DNA of 64,000 nt from Chryseobacterium mucoviscidosis. GTDB lineage: Bacteria; Bacteroidota; Bacteroidia; Flavobacteriales; Weeksellaceae. The translations under genes and the position numbers were made by a program. Position 1 is the stretch's first letter, and every line of letters starts with the position of its first letter. The stretch lies in assembly GCF_002177115.1 (NCBI RefSeq), contig NZ_MVAG01000080.1, positions 31,456 through 95,455 of the forward strand, given 5' to 3'. Below, one piece after another: positions 9,896 to 16,630 of this stretch. The notes below the pieces were generated by a model. That model did not search any database and was not told where the DNA came from. It worked only from the letters and a program-made list of their open reading frames with translations.

Positions 9896-10864
9896 ATGTC
9901 ATTAGTAGATTTGTCAAAAAACGTTGCGCTGGGAATTGATATTGGCGGAACGAACACAAAATTTGGAGTGGTAAACCACAGAGGCGAAGTTTTGGAAAAA
10001 GGAAACATCCGCACAGATGCCTATCCTACTGTAGAAGAATATATTGACGCTTTATACGAGGCGGTTCATCCCCTGATCGAAAGCCATGGAAAAGAGAAAA
10101 ATTTTGATGGAATCGGGGTTGGTGCTCCCAATGCCAATTACTATACAGGAACGATAGAACAGGCTCCCAATCTTCCGTGGAAAGGAACCATCCCTTTTGC
10201 TGAACTCATGTCGGCAAAATTCGGGCTTCCGTGTACCATTACTAATGACGCGAATGCTGCAGCCATCGGAGAAATGCTTTTCGGAGCCGCAAGAGGAATG
10301 AAAGATTTCATCATGATTACTCTGGGAACAGGCGTTGGAAGCGGAATTGTTGCAGGTGGAAAACTCATCTACGGACACGACGGATTTGCCGGAGAACTGG
10401 GACATACCATCGTAAAACCGGGCGGAAGAAAACACTGGAGCACGGGTTCTGAAGGCTGTCTTGAAGCCTATGCATCCGCAACCGGAATTGCGATTACCGC
10501 AAAAAAAATGAGAGCCGAATTCCCTGAATCTTTACTCAATCAGTATCCTGAAGAATCCATCAATTCTAAAACCGTTCACGAATGTGCTATACAGGGCGAT
10601 CCGATTTCTATTGAAGTGTTCCGATATACCGGACAGAAACTGGGAGAAGCTTTGGCAAATTTTGTAATGTTCTCTTCTCCGGAAGCAATTCTTTTATTTG
10701 GCGGCGTGATAAAAGCAGGCGATTTTATTTTAAAGCCTACGAAACTTCACATGGAAAGAAATCTGCTTCCTATTTTCAGAAACAAGGTAAAATTGGTTTT
10801 CAGTGAACTTGACGAAGCGGATGCGGCTATTTTAGGCGCAAGTGCTTTGGTTTGGGAAAAATAA
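9896..10864 (+). CDS. ROK family sugar kinase (glucokinase-like)
   Basis: 322 residues. The ATP phosphate-binding motif DIGGTNTKFGVV is at residues 15-26, the sugar-binding and catalytic segment NDANAAAIGE near 119-128 (catalytic Asp in TNDAN), the second phosphate motif LGTGVGSGIV near 143, and EL(G)HT near 165. The ROK zinc motif CxCGxxGCLE is altered: the sequence is WSTGSEGCLE, so the first two cysteines are Trp and Thr and only the third remains. No HTH domain is present, so it is a kinase rather than a repressor. It probably phosphorylates glucose or a related hexose in the cytoplasm. Confidence 0.88.
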   Translation: MSLVDLSKNVALGIDIGGTNTKFGVVNHRGEVLEKGNIRTDAYPTVEEYIDALYEAVHPLIESHGKEKNFDGIGVGAPNANYYTGTIEQAPNLPWKGTIPFAELMSAKFGLPCTITNDANAAAIGEMLFGAARGMKDFIMITLGTGVGSGIVAGGKLIYGHDGFAGELGHTIVKPGGRKHWSTGSEGCLEAYASATGIAITAKKMRAEFPESLLNQYPEESINSKTVHECAIQGDPISIEVFRYTGQKLGEALANFVMFSSPEAILLFGGVIKAGDFILKPTKLHMERNLLPIFRNKVKLVFSELDEADAAILGASALVWEK

Positions 10865-10943
10865 CCGGAACATTTTGATTATCTGCGTTGATTTCTATTA
10901 AATTTTTTAACGCAAAATCAGCACAGATTCTTCAATAATACAG

Positions 10944-10970
10944 GCATCCTTTTGTAAGGGTGCTTTTTTG
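10944..10970 (+). terminator. Terminator after the ROK kinase
   Basis: GCATCCTT at 10944-10951 pairs with AAGGGTGC at 10956-10963 (one G-T), followed by TTTTTT. Confidence 0.75.
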
Positions 10971-10989
10971 TTTTTATATCATCTTTGTA

Positions 10990-11089
10990 GATGCTTCGAC
11001 AGGCTCAGCATGACACCGCTAATACTAATCTCTATGAGTAACAAATTTGCGGCACTGTCATCCTGAGCGCGAAGCAGTCGAAGGATTTC
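10990..11089. repeat. Dispersed imperfect inverted repeat (TTCGAC/CTCAG type)
   Basis: The 453-base gap between the ROK kinase and msrA holds no gene. It contains GATGCTTCGACAGGCTCAGC at 10990-11009 facing the related TGTCATCCTGAGCGCGAAGC at 11056-11075, arms of an imperfect inverted repeat. This word pair is familiar from intergenic repeats scattered through flavobacterial genomes. A second fragment, CGCAGATGTTGCGGATAACG, follows at about 11121-11140. Confidence 0.6.
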
Positions 11090-11317
11090 TATTCTAACTC
11101 AATACTATTATTAAATTCTCTCGCAGATGTTGCGGATAACGCAGATTTTAGATTTTTATCTGATGAAAATATTTTTGAGAATTGTGTTTGAAAAAATTTG
11201 TCTCATCTATCATGACAATTTGAATTTTGAACGCCCGATTGAAAAACTTTTCCTTATTTTTGATAGGTTTTTCTCCATCTGTCACAGGAGAAAACAAGAA
11301 ATTACAATAATTAATTT

Positions 11318-11872
11318 ATGGATAACAACAATTTAGAACAGATTACTTTTGGGGGCGGATGTTTTTGGTGTGTGGAAAGCTGTTTCAATATGCTGAAAGG
11401 AGTACAGTCTGCGGTTTCCGGATATTCGGGAGGTCATAAAGACCATCCTACGTATGAAGAGGTATGCACCGGAGAAACCGGACATGCAGAAGTGGTACAG
11501 ATCACGTACGATCCTGCCGTTATTTCTTACGAACAGTTAATGGATGTTTTCTTTTTCCTTCACGATCCTACGCAGCTTAACAGACAGGGAAATGATATCG
11601 GAACACAATACCGTTCTGTTATTTATTACAAAGATGATGCGGAAAAGGCAAAAGCTGAAGCCGCAATTGAGAAATCTAAAGAGTCCGGAAGATGGCAGGG
11701 AACCTATGTAACGGAAGTAACGAAATTCGATAAATTCTGGGCAGCGGAACAGTATCACCAAGGATATTATAACGAAAACCCGACCCAGCCGTATTGCAGT
11801 GCAGTGGTAGGACCGAAAATTCAGAAGTTTAAAAAGCATTTCGGGGAATTGGGAATGTTGAATGAACAATAA
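11318..11872 (+). CDS. msrA: Peptide-methionine (S)-S-oxide reductase MsrA
   Basis: A 184-residue cytosolic repair enzyme that reduces the S-epimer of methionine sulfoxide in proteins. The catalytic GCFWC is at residues 14-18 with the nucleophilic Cys15, followed by the VSGYSGG and GHAEVVQ motifs and the substrate pocket segment GNDIGTQYRS near 88-97. The KYHQ-type EQYHQGYY segment is near 145, and a C-terminal Cys (QPYCSAVVG) near 158 can act as resolving cysteine. No MsrB domain is fused. The start at ATG 11318 is preferred because only three residues precede the conserved fold. Confidence 0.96.
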   Translation: MDNNNLEQITFGGGCFWCVESCFNMLKGVQSAVSGYSGGHKDHPTYEEVCTGETGHAEVVQITYDPAVISYEQLMDVFFFLHDPTQLNRQGNDIGTQYRSVIYYKDDAEKAKAEAAIEKSKESGRWQGTYVTEVTKFDKFWAAEQYHQGYYNENPTQPYCSAVVGPKIQKFKKHFGELGMLNEQ

Positions 11873-11964
11873 TTTATTGTTTATCTGTGATCCATCATCG
11901 TGCTTTATTTTAGCACAAAGGATTTTTTAATATCACTGATTACGGATAGCTCCAATAACAACAG

Positions 11965-12006
11965 AATTCGGGCGGTTTCCTTTGGAAACCGCCCGAATTT
12001 TTTTGA
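11965..12006. terminator. Bidirectional terminator between msrA and the convergent unknown gene
   Basis: A perfect 16-bp stem (11965-11980 with 11984-11999, GGGCGGTTTCC in the left arm) and a 3-nt loop, with T run on the plus side. Serves both converging genes. Confidence 0.9.
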
Positions 12007-12024
12007 AATAGCTGCAAATATATC

Positions 12025-12825
12025 CTATTCTTCTTCCAGTATCGCATTTTCTCCGGCATATGTTTCAAGGATGTGTTCGGTAACATCTTTTAAGGCTTTT
12101 CCATTTTCAGGATGCTTCCCGAGACTTGTAAAAAATTCTACATGATTATTGCTTTTATCGTACCAGACTTTTCCCATTGCATTATCAACAGTAAGTGTAT
12201 CCGGTCGCATAATCTTTTTCATATTAATAAATGAGTAGCTATGCATTGGTACAACCTCAGCACGAGAATGCAGCGAACTGCTGTCCGTTGCCATATAACG
12301 GTCTTTGTCCCAATACATATACGGTTTGTCTGTCGCAGGAGAACCCCATCCCGACATAAATCCTAAAGATTTGGAAGTTTTGCTGTTAGAAAAAAAGACG
12401 CCTCCTGTTACCATTAATAAAACGAAAACCATTTCCATAATCCCCAATCCGTTTTTCTTAAAAACATCCGGCAAATTAAAAATTGGCTTATTGGTAATAT
12501 TGATAACAATCTTCGATAAAGTTTGGCTTACAGCATATTCAATCGTTTTCCAGTCAAGACAAAAATCTCTAAAATTATCATATTCTAAATATCTGCTGAG
12601 ATCGTCTAAAATTGTTGTCTTTATATTGTAATCTTTATCTTTTTCTACTATTGTTTTATAATAGGTTTCAAAAGATTTATAACTCAAAAAAATATTATAG
12701 TCATCATTTAATGATCTTTCGAGATGACTTACAATTCCGTAAAATGATTTTTCCGGAGTATCATTAGACGCTTTTTCGAAAACCTGTTCAAGCAGTTTTC
12801 TTTTCTGAGGTAAAAATTTTGACAT
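12025..12825 (-). CDS. Unknown single-pass membrane protein, possible target of the neighbouring two-component system
   Basis: 266 residues, not recognised. The N-terminal ~115 residues are helical and charged (FLPQKRKLLEQVFEKAS, then LERSLNDDYNIFLSYKSFETYY), with spaced Phe/Tyr. A single TM helix (GIMEMVFVLLMVTGGVFF) lies near 127-145, and the C-terminal ~115 residues are extracytoplasmic or soluble and acidic at the end. The start is ATG 12825 (MSKFLPQ); a TTG two codons upstream is a weaker alternative. Upstream, 49 nt away, is the palindrome TTACGGTTTTCCGTAC, shared with the operon at 15949, suggesting control by the response regulator at 15143. Function unknown. Confidence 0.7.
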   Translation of the reverse strand: MSKFLPQKRKLLEQVFEKASNDTPEKSFYGIVSHLERSLNDDYNIFLSYKSFETYYKTIVEKDKDYNIKTTILDDLSRYLEYDNFRDFCLDWKTIEYAVSQTLSKIVINITNKPIFNLPDVFKKNGLGIMEMVFVLLMVTGGVFFSNSKTSKSLGFMSGWGSPATDKPYMYWDKDRYMATDSSSLHSRAEVVPMHSYSFINMKKIMRPDTLTVDNAMGKVWYDKSNNHVEFFTSLGKHPENGKALKDVTEHILETYAGENAILEEE

Positions 12826-12873
12826 ATTCAACGGTTATTGGTGCGAAAATTATGAAGTTTTACATCAACATCA

Positions 12874-12889
12874 TTACGGTTTTCCGTAC
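12874..12889. promoter_or_regulatory. Palindromic operator copy 1
   Basis: TTACGGTTTTCCGTAC (15 of 16 bases as in copy 2 at 15875-15890). It lies 21 nt upstream of a near-consensus minus-strand -7 box (TAATTTTC, 12845-12852) for the gene ending at 12025. Confidence 0.6.
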
Positions 12890-12899
12890 TTCCCACTGA

Positions 12900-12932
12900 A
12901 AAAACTTTCCAAAAACTTTCCAAAAACTTTCT
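12900..12932 (+). repeat. Three tandem 11-bp repeats, possible activator site
   Basis: The unit AAAAACTTTCC occurs at 12900-12910 and 12911-12921, and with a final T at 12922-12932. The 11-bp period equals one helical turn, and the array ends 24 nt before a TACTTTG promoter-like box at 12957-12963. The 390-base gap 12826-13215 holds this array, operator copy 1 and the hairpin leader at 13045-13094, and no gene. Confidence 0.55.
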
Positions 12933-13044
12933 AACCCTTGCTCTTCCTTTCGCCGTTACTTTGCCATAGAAATCAGTGAGAAACAAACAATTAAAACAAC
13001 AGAATAGAACAAAGTTACAAAACTGATTTCAAAAATTACCAGAT

Positions 13045-13098
13045 AAAACGGAAGAAAACTCCGGGTTGGGAAGCAGATGTTTCTCTTCCGTTTTTGAA
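13045..13098 (+). terminator. Long-loop hairpin in the leader of the secreted peptide gene
   Basis: AAAACGGAAGA at 13045-13055 pairs perfectly with TCTTCCGTTTT at 13084-13094, followed by T. Loop is 28 nt and itself G-rich. It is either the terminator of a short RNA starting near 12970 or an attenuator in the 5' leader of the gene at 13216. Confidence 0.5.
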
Positions 13099-13215
13099 GG
13101 TTCACTTCCCAAAAAAAATTTAAGAAGCGCTTCGAAAATTTTAACAGTGTACAGCTCGGGATTTATCTCCTGAGAGGAAGAAAAATTATCCAAACTCTTA
13201 TAAAATTTTTAAAAA

Positions 13216-13443
13216 ATGTTAAACTTAATATTAATGCTAATCTCATTAGCGTTCGGGAATAATAATGCCAATACATCATGCAATAACAATGGAAATAATA
13301 ATAACGGACAGCCAACCACTCAATTGGTAGATCCGGGAACAGGAACTGATCCGGGAGACGGAGTCGATCCGGATGGACCGGGAAGCGGTGGACCAGTTGG
13401 AGGAAATACAGGACAACTTCCACCTCCTTTTACCAATCCATAA
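13216..13443 (+). CDS. Small secreted Asn/Gly/Asp/Pro-rich peptide
   Basis: 75 residues. A short hydrophobic N-terminus (MLNLILMLISLAFG) looks like a signal peptide. The rest is low complexity: Asn-rich (residues 15-31), then DPGTGTDPGDGVDPDGPG-type repeats and a Pro-rich end. It is not a recognised domain. It is placed just upstream of the sensor kinase gene and closed by its own terminator, so it could be a secreted signal or surface peptide linked to that system; this is inference only. The Asp/Gly repeats could bind calcium but lack a clear RTX spacing. Confidence 0.55.
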   Translation: MLNLILMLISLAFGNNNANTSCNNNGNNNNGQPTTQLVDPGTGTDPGDGVDPDGPGSGGPVGGNTGQLPPPFTNP

Positions 13444-13451
13444 TTTAATAC

Positions 13452-13480
13452 AGGACAGATTGCATAAATCTGTCCTTTTG
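13452..13480 (+). terminator. Terminator after the secreted peptide gene
   Basis: AGGACAGATT at 13452-13461 and AATCTGTCCT at 13467-13476 form a perfect 10-bp stem followed by TTTG. Confidence 0.8.
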
Positions 13481-13509
13481 TTTTACTTTGTAAAAACTAA
13501 ATCCAATCC

Positions 13510-15150
13510 ATGAAAAATTTTTTCCTAATAACTATACTACTTATAATAAGTTCATGTAAAAGAGATAATAAAAAAACTGAAGATAATGTAAATTTTCAGA
13601 AAGCATTCATTTGTAGAGAATCACAATCCTATGACTCCGCTTTTTATTATTACAATTTAGCAAAAAACGACTTAATTACAATTAATGATTCTGTAGGAAC
13701 AGCAAGATCATTAATTAATATGGGAATGATCCAAACAAAAAAAGGAGATTTTTTAGGTGGAATTGAATCCTCTCTCGAAGCAAATAAATATATTAAGAAA
13801 AAGGATGATAAAATCAACAAAAATTTACTTGCAACAAATTATAATAATTTAGCAATCTCATCTAATGCACTCCGAAATTTCAATGATGCACTCTCTTTTT
13901 ATCTCATTGCAATCAAATATGTTGAAGGAAAAGAAAACACATATATTTGCTATAATAACATTGGTGATTTACTTATAACATTAGATAGCCTTAAGTTAGC
14001 TAAGACATATTTAGAAAAAGCAACTCTTGCAGATAGTGCGGTTAATTATTCCAGAGCAATAAATAACTTAGCAAAAGCTAAATATCTTGATGACAAAAAC
14101 TACAATCCATTACCCGAGTTTTATAAAGCTTTAGAAATAAGACAAAAAAATAACGATGGAGAGGGATTAAATTCAAGTTTCGAAACTTTATCAACATACT
14201 ATTATGATAAAGACAAAAAGTTGTCTTTAGAGTACGCACAAAAAATGCTTAAAGAAGCAATACAAAATAATAGTCCAGATGATCAGATAACGGCACTAAG
14301 AAGAATCATAACTTTACAGCCTGAAAAATATCTTTCAAATTTTAACAAGTTTGATTCCCTCAATTATAATTTACAAACCATAAGAAATAAGCATAAAAGC
14401 CAATTTGCAATGGTAAGATATGATGTGGCACAAAAAGATGCAGAAAATCAGAGATTAATTTCACAAGGCTTAATAAAGAGCGCAGGAATTTCTGCTTTAA
14501 TTTTATTATTATTAGGCACTACATATTGGTACATAAAAAGACAAAAACAATTAAAACAAGTAAAAGAAATCGAAGTCAAAAACACCCAGCTCAAAATGTC
14601 GAAAAAAGTGCATGATGTGGTTGCGAATGGATTGTACCATATGATGATTGATGTTCAGAACAATCCTGAAATGGATAAGACCAAGATTCTTAATAATATC
14701 GAAAAGATGTACGAAGAATCCAGAGATATTTCTCACGAAAATATCGCTGAAAAGGATTTTGCACAGCGCTTTATTAATATGATTACCTCCTACTCTTCTG
14801 AAGAAGTAAAAGTTCTGCCGGTAAGTTATAAAGAAAGCATTTGGGAAAACATTCCTTACAACACACAGCTCGAGCTGTACTACATCATAAGGGAAATTCT
14901 TGTGAACATGAAAAAACACAGCAAAGCTCAGCGTGCATCTGTAAAATTTGAAAAAAATGATAAAAATTTAACCATCAGATATACCGATAACGGCGTAGGA
15001 ATCGATGATCTGGAGCAGCAAAAAGGCACAGGAATCCATAATACGGAAAACCGTATTGAAAGCATTGGAGGAGATATTACTTTTGAAAAAAATCCAACAG
15101 GTGGATTAATTATTGAGATAACCATACCAATACAATCGAAATATGTTTAA
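13510..15150 (+). CDS. TPR-containing sensor histidine kinase
   Basis: 546 residues. The N-terminus is a lipoprotein-like signal (ISSC, Cys at about residue 16). Residues about 25-300 form tetratricopeptide repeats (SAFYYYNLAKNDL, ARSLINMGMIQTKKGDFLGG, ATNYNNLAISSNALRNFNDA, ICYNNIGDLLITLDSLKLA). One TM helix is near 322-342, then a coiled linker, a phospho-acceptor helix with His368 (KKVHDVVANGLYHM), and an HATPase with the N-box near REILVNMKKHSKA and G1 box DNGVGI. The H-box and lone HATPase resemble the HisKA_3/NarX-type family. It overlaps the regulator gene by 8 nt. The TPR half is much more AT-rich than the kinase half, which suggests a swapped or fast-evolving sensor domain. Confidence 0.88.
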   Translation: MKNFFLITILLIISSCKRDNKKTEDNVNFQKAFICRESQSYDSAFYYYNLAKNDLITINDSVGTARSLINMGMIQTKKGDFLGGIESSLEANKYIKKKDDKINKNLLATNYNNLAISSNALRNFNDALSFYLIAIKYVEGKENTYICYNNIGDLLITLDSLKLAKTYLEKATLADSAVNYSRAINNLAKAKYLDDKNYNPLPEFYKALEIRQKNNDGEGLNSSFETLSTYYYDKDKKLSLEYAQKMLKEAIQNNSPDDQITALRRIITLQPEKYLSNFNKFDSLNYNLQTIRNKHKSQFAMVRYDVAQKDAENQRLISQGLIKSAGISALILLLLGTTYWYIKRQKQLKQVKEIEVKNTQLKMSKKVHDVVANGLYHMMIDVQNNPEMDKTKILNNIEKMYEESRDISHENIAEKDFAQRFINMITSYSSEEVKVLPVSYKESIWENIPYNTQLELYYIIREILVNMKKHSKAQRASVKFEKNDKNLTIRYTDNGVGIDDLEQQKGTGIHNTENRIESIGGDITFEKNPTGGLIIEITIPIQSKYV

Positions 15151-15802
15151 AAAAGTACTGATAGCCGAAGACCATGAAGTCAGAAATTTAGGAGTGGTAA
15201 ATGCCCTTACCGAATTACAGATTCCGCATTTTGATTTTGTAAATTATTGTGATGATGCCCTGCAAAAAATAAAAGCCGCTGCAACTGCTGATTCCTATGA
15301 TCTGCTGATTACAGATCTGTCCTTTGATGAAGATCATATTGAACAGAAAGTCAATTCCGGTCAACAGCTCATTGAAGAAGTCAGAAAAATTCAGCCCAGC
15401 CTGAAAGTAATAGCCTTTTCCATTGAGAAGAAACCGAAGATTATTGATGATCTTTTTAAAATACACAACATCAATGGTTTTGTAAGCAAGGGAAGAAATG
15501 ACGGAAAAGATCTCAGAAGCACCATTAAAAAAGTTTTTTCCGGAGAAACCGTTATTCCGCAGGAGATTTTAAATTCCATAAGAAATACGTCTTTCGAATT
15601 TACAGAATACGATGTTACGCTTATTGAGCTCCTCGCCAAAGGATGGAAACAGGGCGACATTGAAAAGTATTTTAAAGAAAATAAAATTACGCCCGACAGC
15701 AAAAGCGCCATCGAAAAAAGACTGAATGATCTCCGCTACGAACTGGGAGCCAAAAACAACATCGAACTTGTTGTGATGTGCAAAGACATCGGCATCATCT
15801 AA
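15143..15802 (+). CDS. Response regulator partner of the TPR kinase
   Basis: 219 residues. A receiver domain at 1-125 carries the acidic pocket (AED, residues 8-10), the phospho-acceptor Asp58 in ITDLS, and Lys near 113 (VSKG). The C-terminal ~70 residues start after FTEYDVTLIELLAKGWKQGDIE, which matches the beginning of a NarL/LuxR helix-turn-helix, but the recognition part (ITPDSKSAIEKRLNDLRYELG) is divergent. It probably binds DNA; the palindrome copies at 12874 and 15875 on either side are candidate sites. It overlaps the kinase gene by 8 nt and is closed by a terminator. Confidence 0.88.
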   Translation: MFKKVLIAEDHEVRNLGVVNALTELQIPHFDFVNYCDDALQKIKAAATADSYDLLITDLSFDEDHIEQKVNSGQQLIEEVRKIQPSLKVIAFSIEKKPKIIDDLFKIHNINGFVSKGRNDGKDLRSTIKKVFSGETVIPQEILNSIRNTSFEFTEYDVTLIELLAKGWKQGDIEKYFKENKITPDSKSAIEKRLNDLRYELGAKNNIELVVMCKDIGII

Positions 15803-15830
15803 ATGCTATACTTCATCGAAAAACTAATAG

Positions 15831-15858
15831 CCTTTCAGAGATTCTGGAAGGTTTTTTT
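15831..15858 (+). terminator. Terminator after the response regulator
   Basis: CCTTTCAGA at 15831-15839 pairs with TCTGGAAGG at 15843-15851 (one mismatch), followed by seven T. Confidence 0.75.
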
Positions 15859-15874
15859 ATTAAATATTCTGCGT

Positions 15875-15890
15875 TTACGGTTTTCCGTAA
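15875..15890. promoter_or_regulatory. Palindromic operator copy 2
   Basis: TTACGGTTTTCCGTAA, a perfect palindrome with a TTTT centre, 21 nt upstream of the -7 box at 15912. It covers the region just upstream of the -33 position, as expected for an activator site. Confidence 0.65.
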
Positions 15891-15911
15891 CGGATCGAAA
15901 ATTAATGCTCA

Positions 15912-15919
15912 TATTTTTG
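15912..15919 (+). promoter_or_regulatory. Promoter -7 box of the 15949-18228 operon
   Basis: TATTTTTG matches TAnnTTTG, 29 nt before the ATG at 15949. Confidence 0.6.
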
Positions 15920-15948
15920 AAATGTAAAAACAACTAAAAATTATCCGC

Positions 15949-16260
15949 ATGAAAAAAATACTATTAACAGGAGTATTAGGTTTAGGATTATTGTTGCCGA
16001 CAACCATATCCGCATCAGCAGACCATAGCAACTCAAAAGCAACTACCGAATTTTTCTCTAAAAAAACAAAGAAATCTAAAGCGAAGAAAAGCAGAAAAAC
16101 AAAGAGAAGCAAAACCAGAAGCTCCAGAACTTATTCTCAAAGCAAAAGATGTACGTATAACGGAAAGCAATTATTCGTTGGATCGAGAGGAGGATGTTAT
16201 TATTACTCCGGAAACAGCAAAGAATACGTAGATAGATCTTACTGTTCCGGCTGTAACTAA
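15949..16260 (+). CDS. Secreted basic protein with a PBCV-basic-adaptor-like Cys/Tyr domain
   Basis: 103 residues. Signal peptide at about 1-23 (ends TISASA). A Lys/Arg/Ser-rich stretch follows (residues 39-65), then a C-terminal module with four Cys: CTYNGKQLFVGSRGGCYYY and YVDRSYCSGC. The GxRGGxYY and YVDRS pattern resembles the PBCV-specific basic adaptor domain (PF08789), which is thought to bind DNA or cell surface polymers; I assign this with moderate confidence. It is the first gene of an operon with 16288, 16631 and 17704 (gaps of 27, 4 and 2 nt) under operator copy 2. Confidence 0.65.
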   Translation: MKKILLTGVLGLGLLLPTTISASADHSNSKATTEFFSKKTKKSKAKKSRKTKRSKTRSSRTYSQSKRCTYNGKQLFVGSRGGCYYYSGNSKEYVDRSYCSGCN

Positions 16261-16287
16261 ATGTAGAAATCCTAAAAACCAACAACC

Positions 16288-16626
16288 ATGGGAAAATTCG
16301 TCATCACACAAAGAGTCAACAAAGAGTATCAGTTTAATCTGAAAGCCGCAAACGGTGAAATTATTTTAACAAGCGAAGGCTACGTTCAGAAAGCATCCTG
16401 TATAAAAGGAATTGAATCTGTAAAAATTAATTCTCAGGACGATTCCAGATACGACAGAAGAGAGGCGGTGAACAAGAAAGATTATTTCGTACTGAAAGCA
16501 AGAAACGGCGAAATCATTGGGAAAAGTCAGCTTTACAGCACAAAATCCGGAATGGAAAACGGCATTGCTTCCGTAAAACAGAATGCTCCGAAAGCAGAAA
16601 TTACAGATGAAACTTTAAAGAAATAA
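16288..16626 (+). CDS. DUF1508 (YegP-like) tandem-repeat protein
   Basis: 112 residues made of two copies of the DUF1508 fold: EYQFNLKAANGEIILTSEGY with SCIKGIESVK, then YFVLKARNGEIIGKSQLYS with SGMENGIASVK. This is the YegP family, small beta-rich proteins of unknown function that are often induced by stress. It carries no signal peptide and so is cytoplasmic, between a secreted protein and a nuclease-like gene in the same operon. Confidence 0.85.
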   Translation: MGKFVITQRVNKEYQFNLKAANGEIILTSEGYVQKASCIKGIESVKINSQDDSRYDRREAVNKKDYFVLKARNGEIIGKSQLYSTKSGMENGIASVKQNAPKAEITDETLKK

Positions 16627-16630
16627 AATC

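Noticed and set aside
9896..10864. ROK-type transcriptional repressor
   Set aside because: No N-terminal helix-turn-helix; the protein begins directly with the ATP-binding motif of a kinase.
11127..11336. 69-codon plus-strand frame upstream of msrA
   Set aside because: Phe/Ile/Leu-rich translation of AT-rich intergenic repeat sequence, with no ribosome-binding site and overlap into msrA in another frame.
12900..12932. Possible CRISPR-like array
   Set aside because: Three abutting 11-bp units without spacers are a simple tandem repeat; no cas genes occur in the window.
13163..13423. 86-codon minus-strand frame opposite the secreted peptide
   Set aside because: The plus-strand frame has a signal peptide and terminator, while the antisense frame is an Arg/Leu/Tyr-rich shadow of its repeats.
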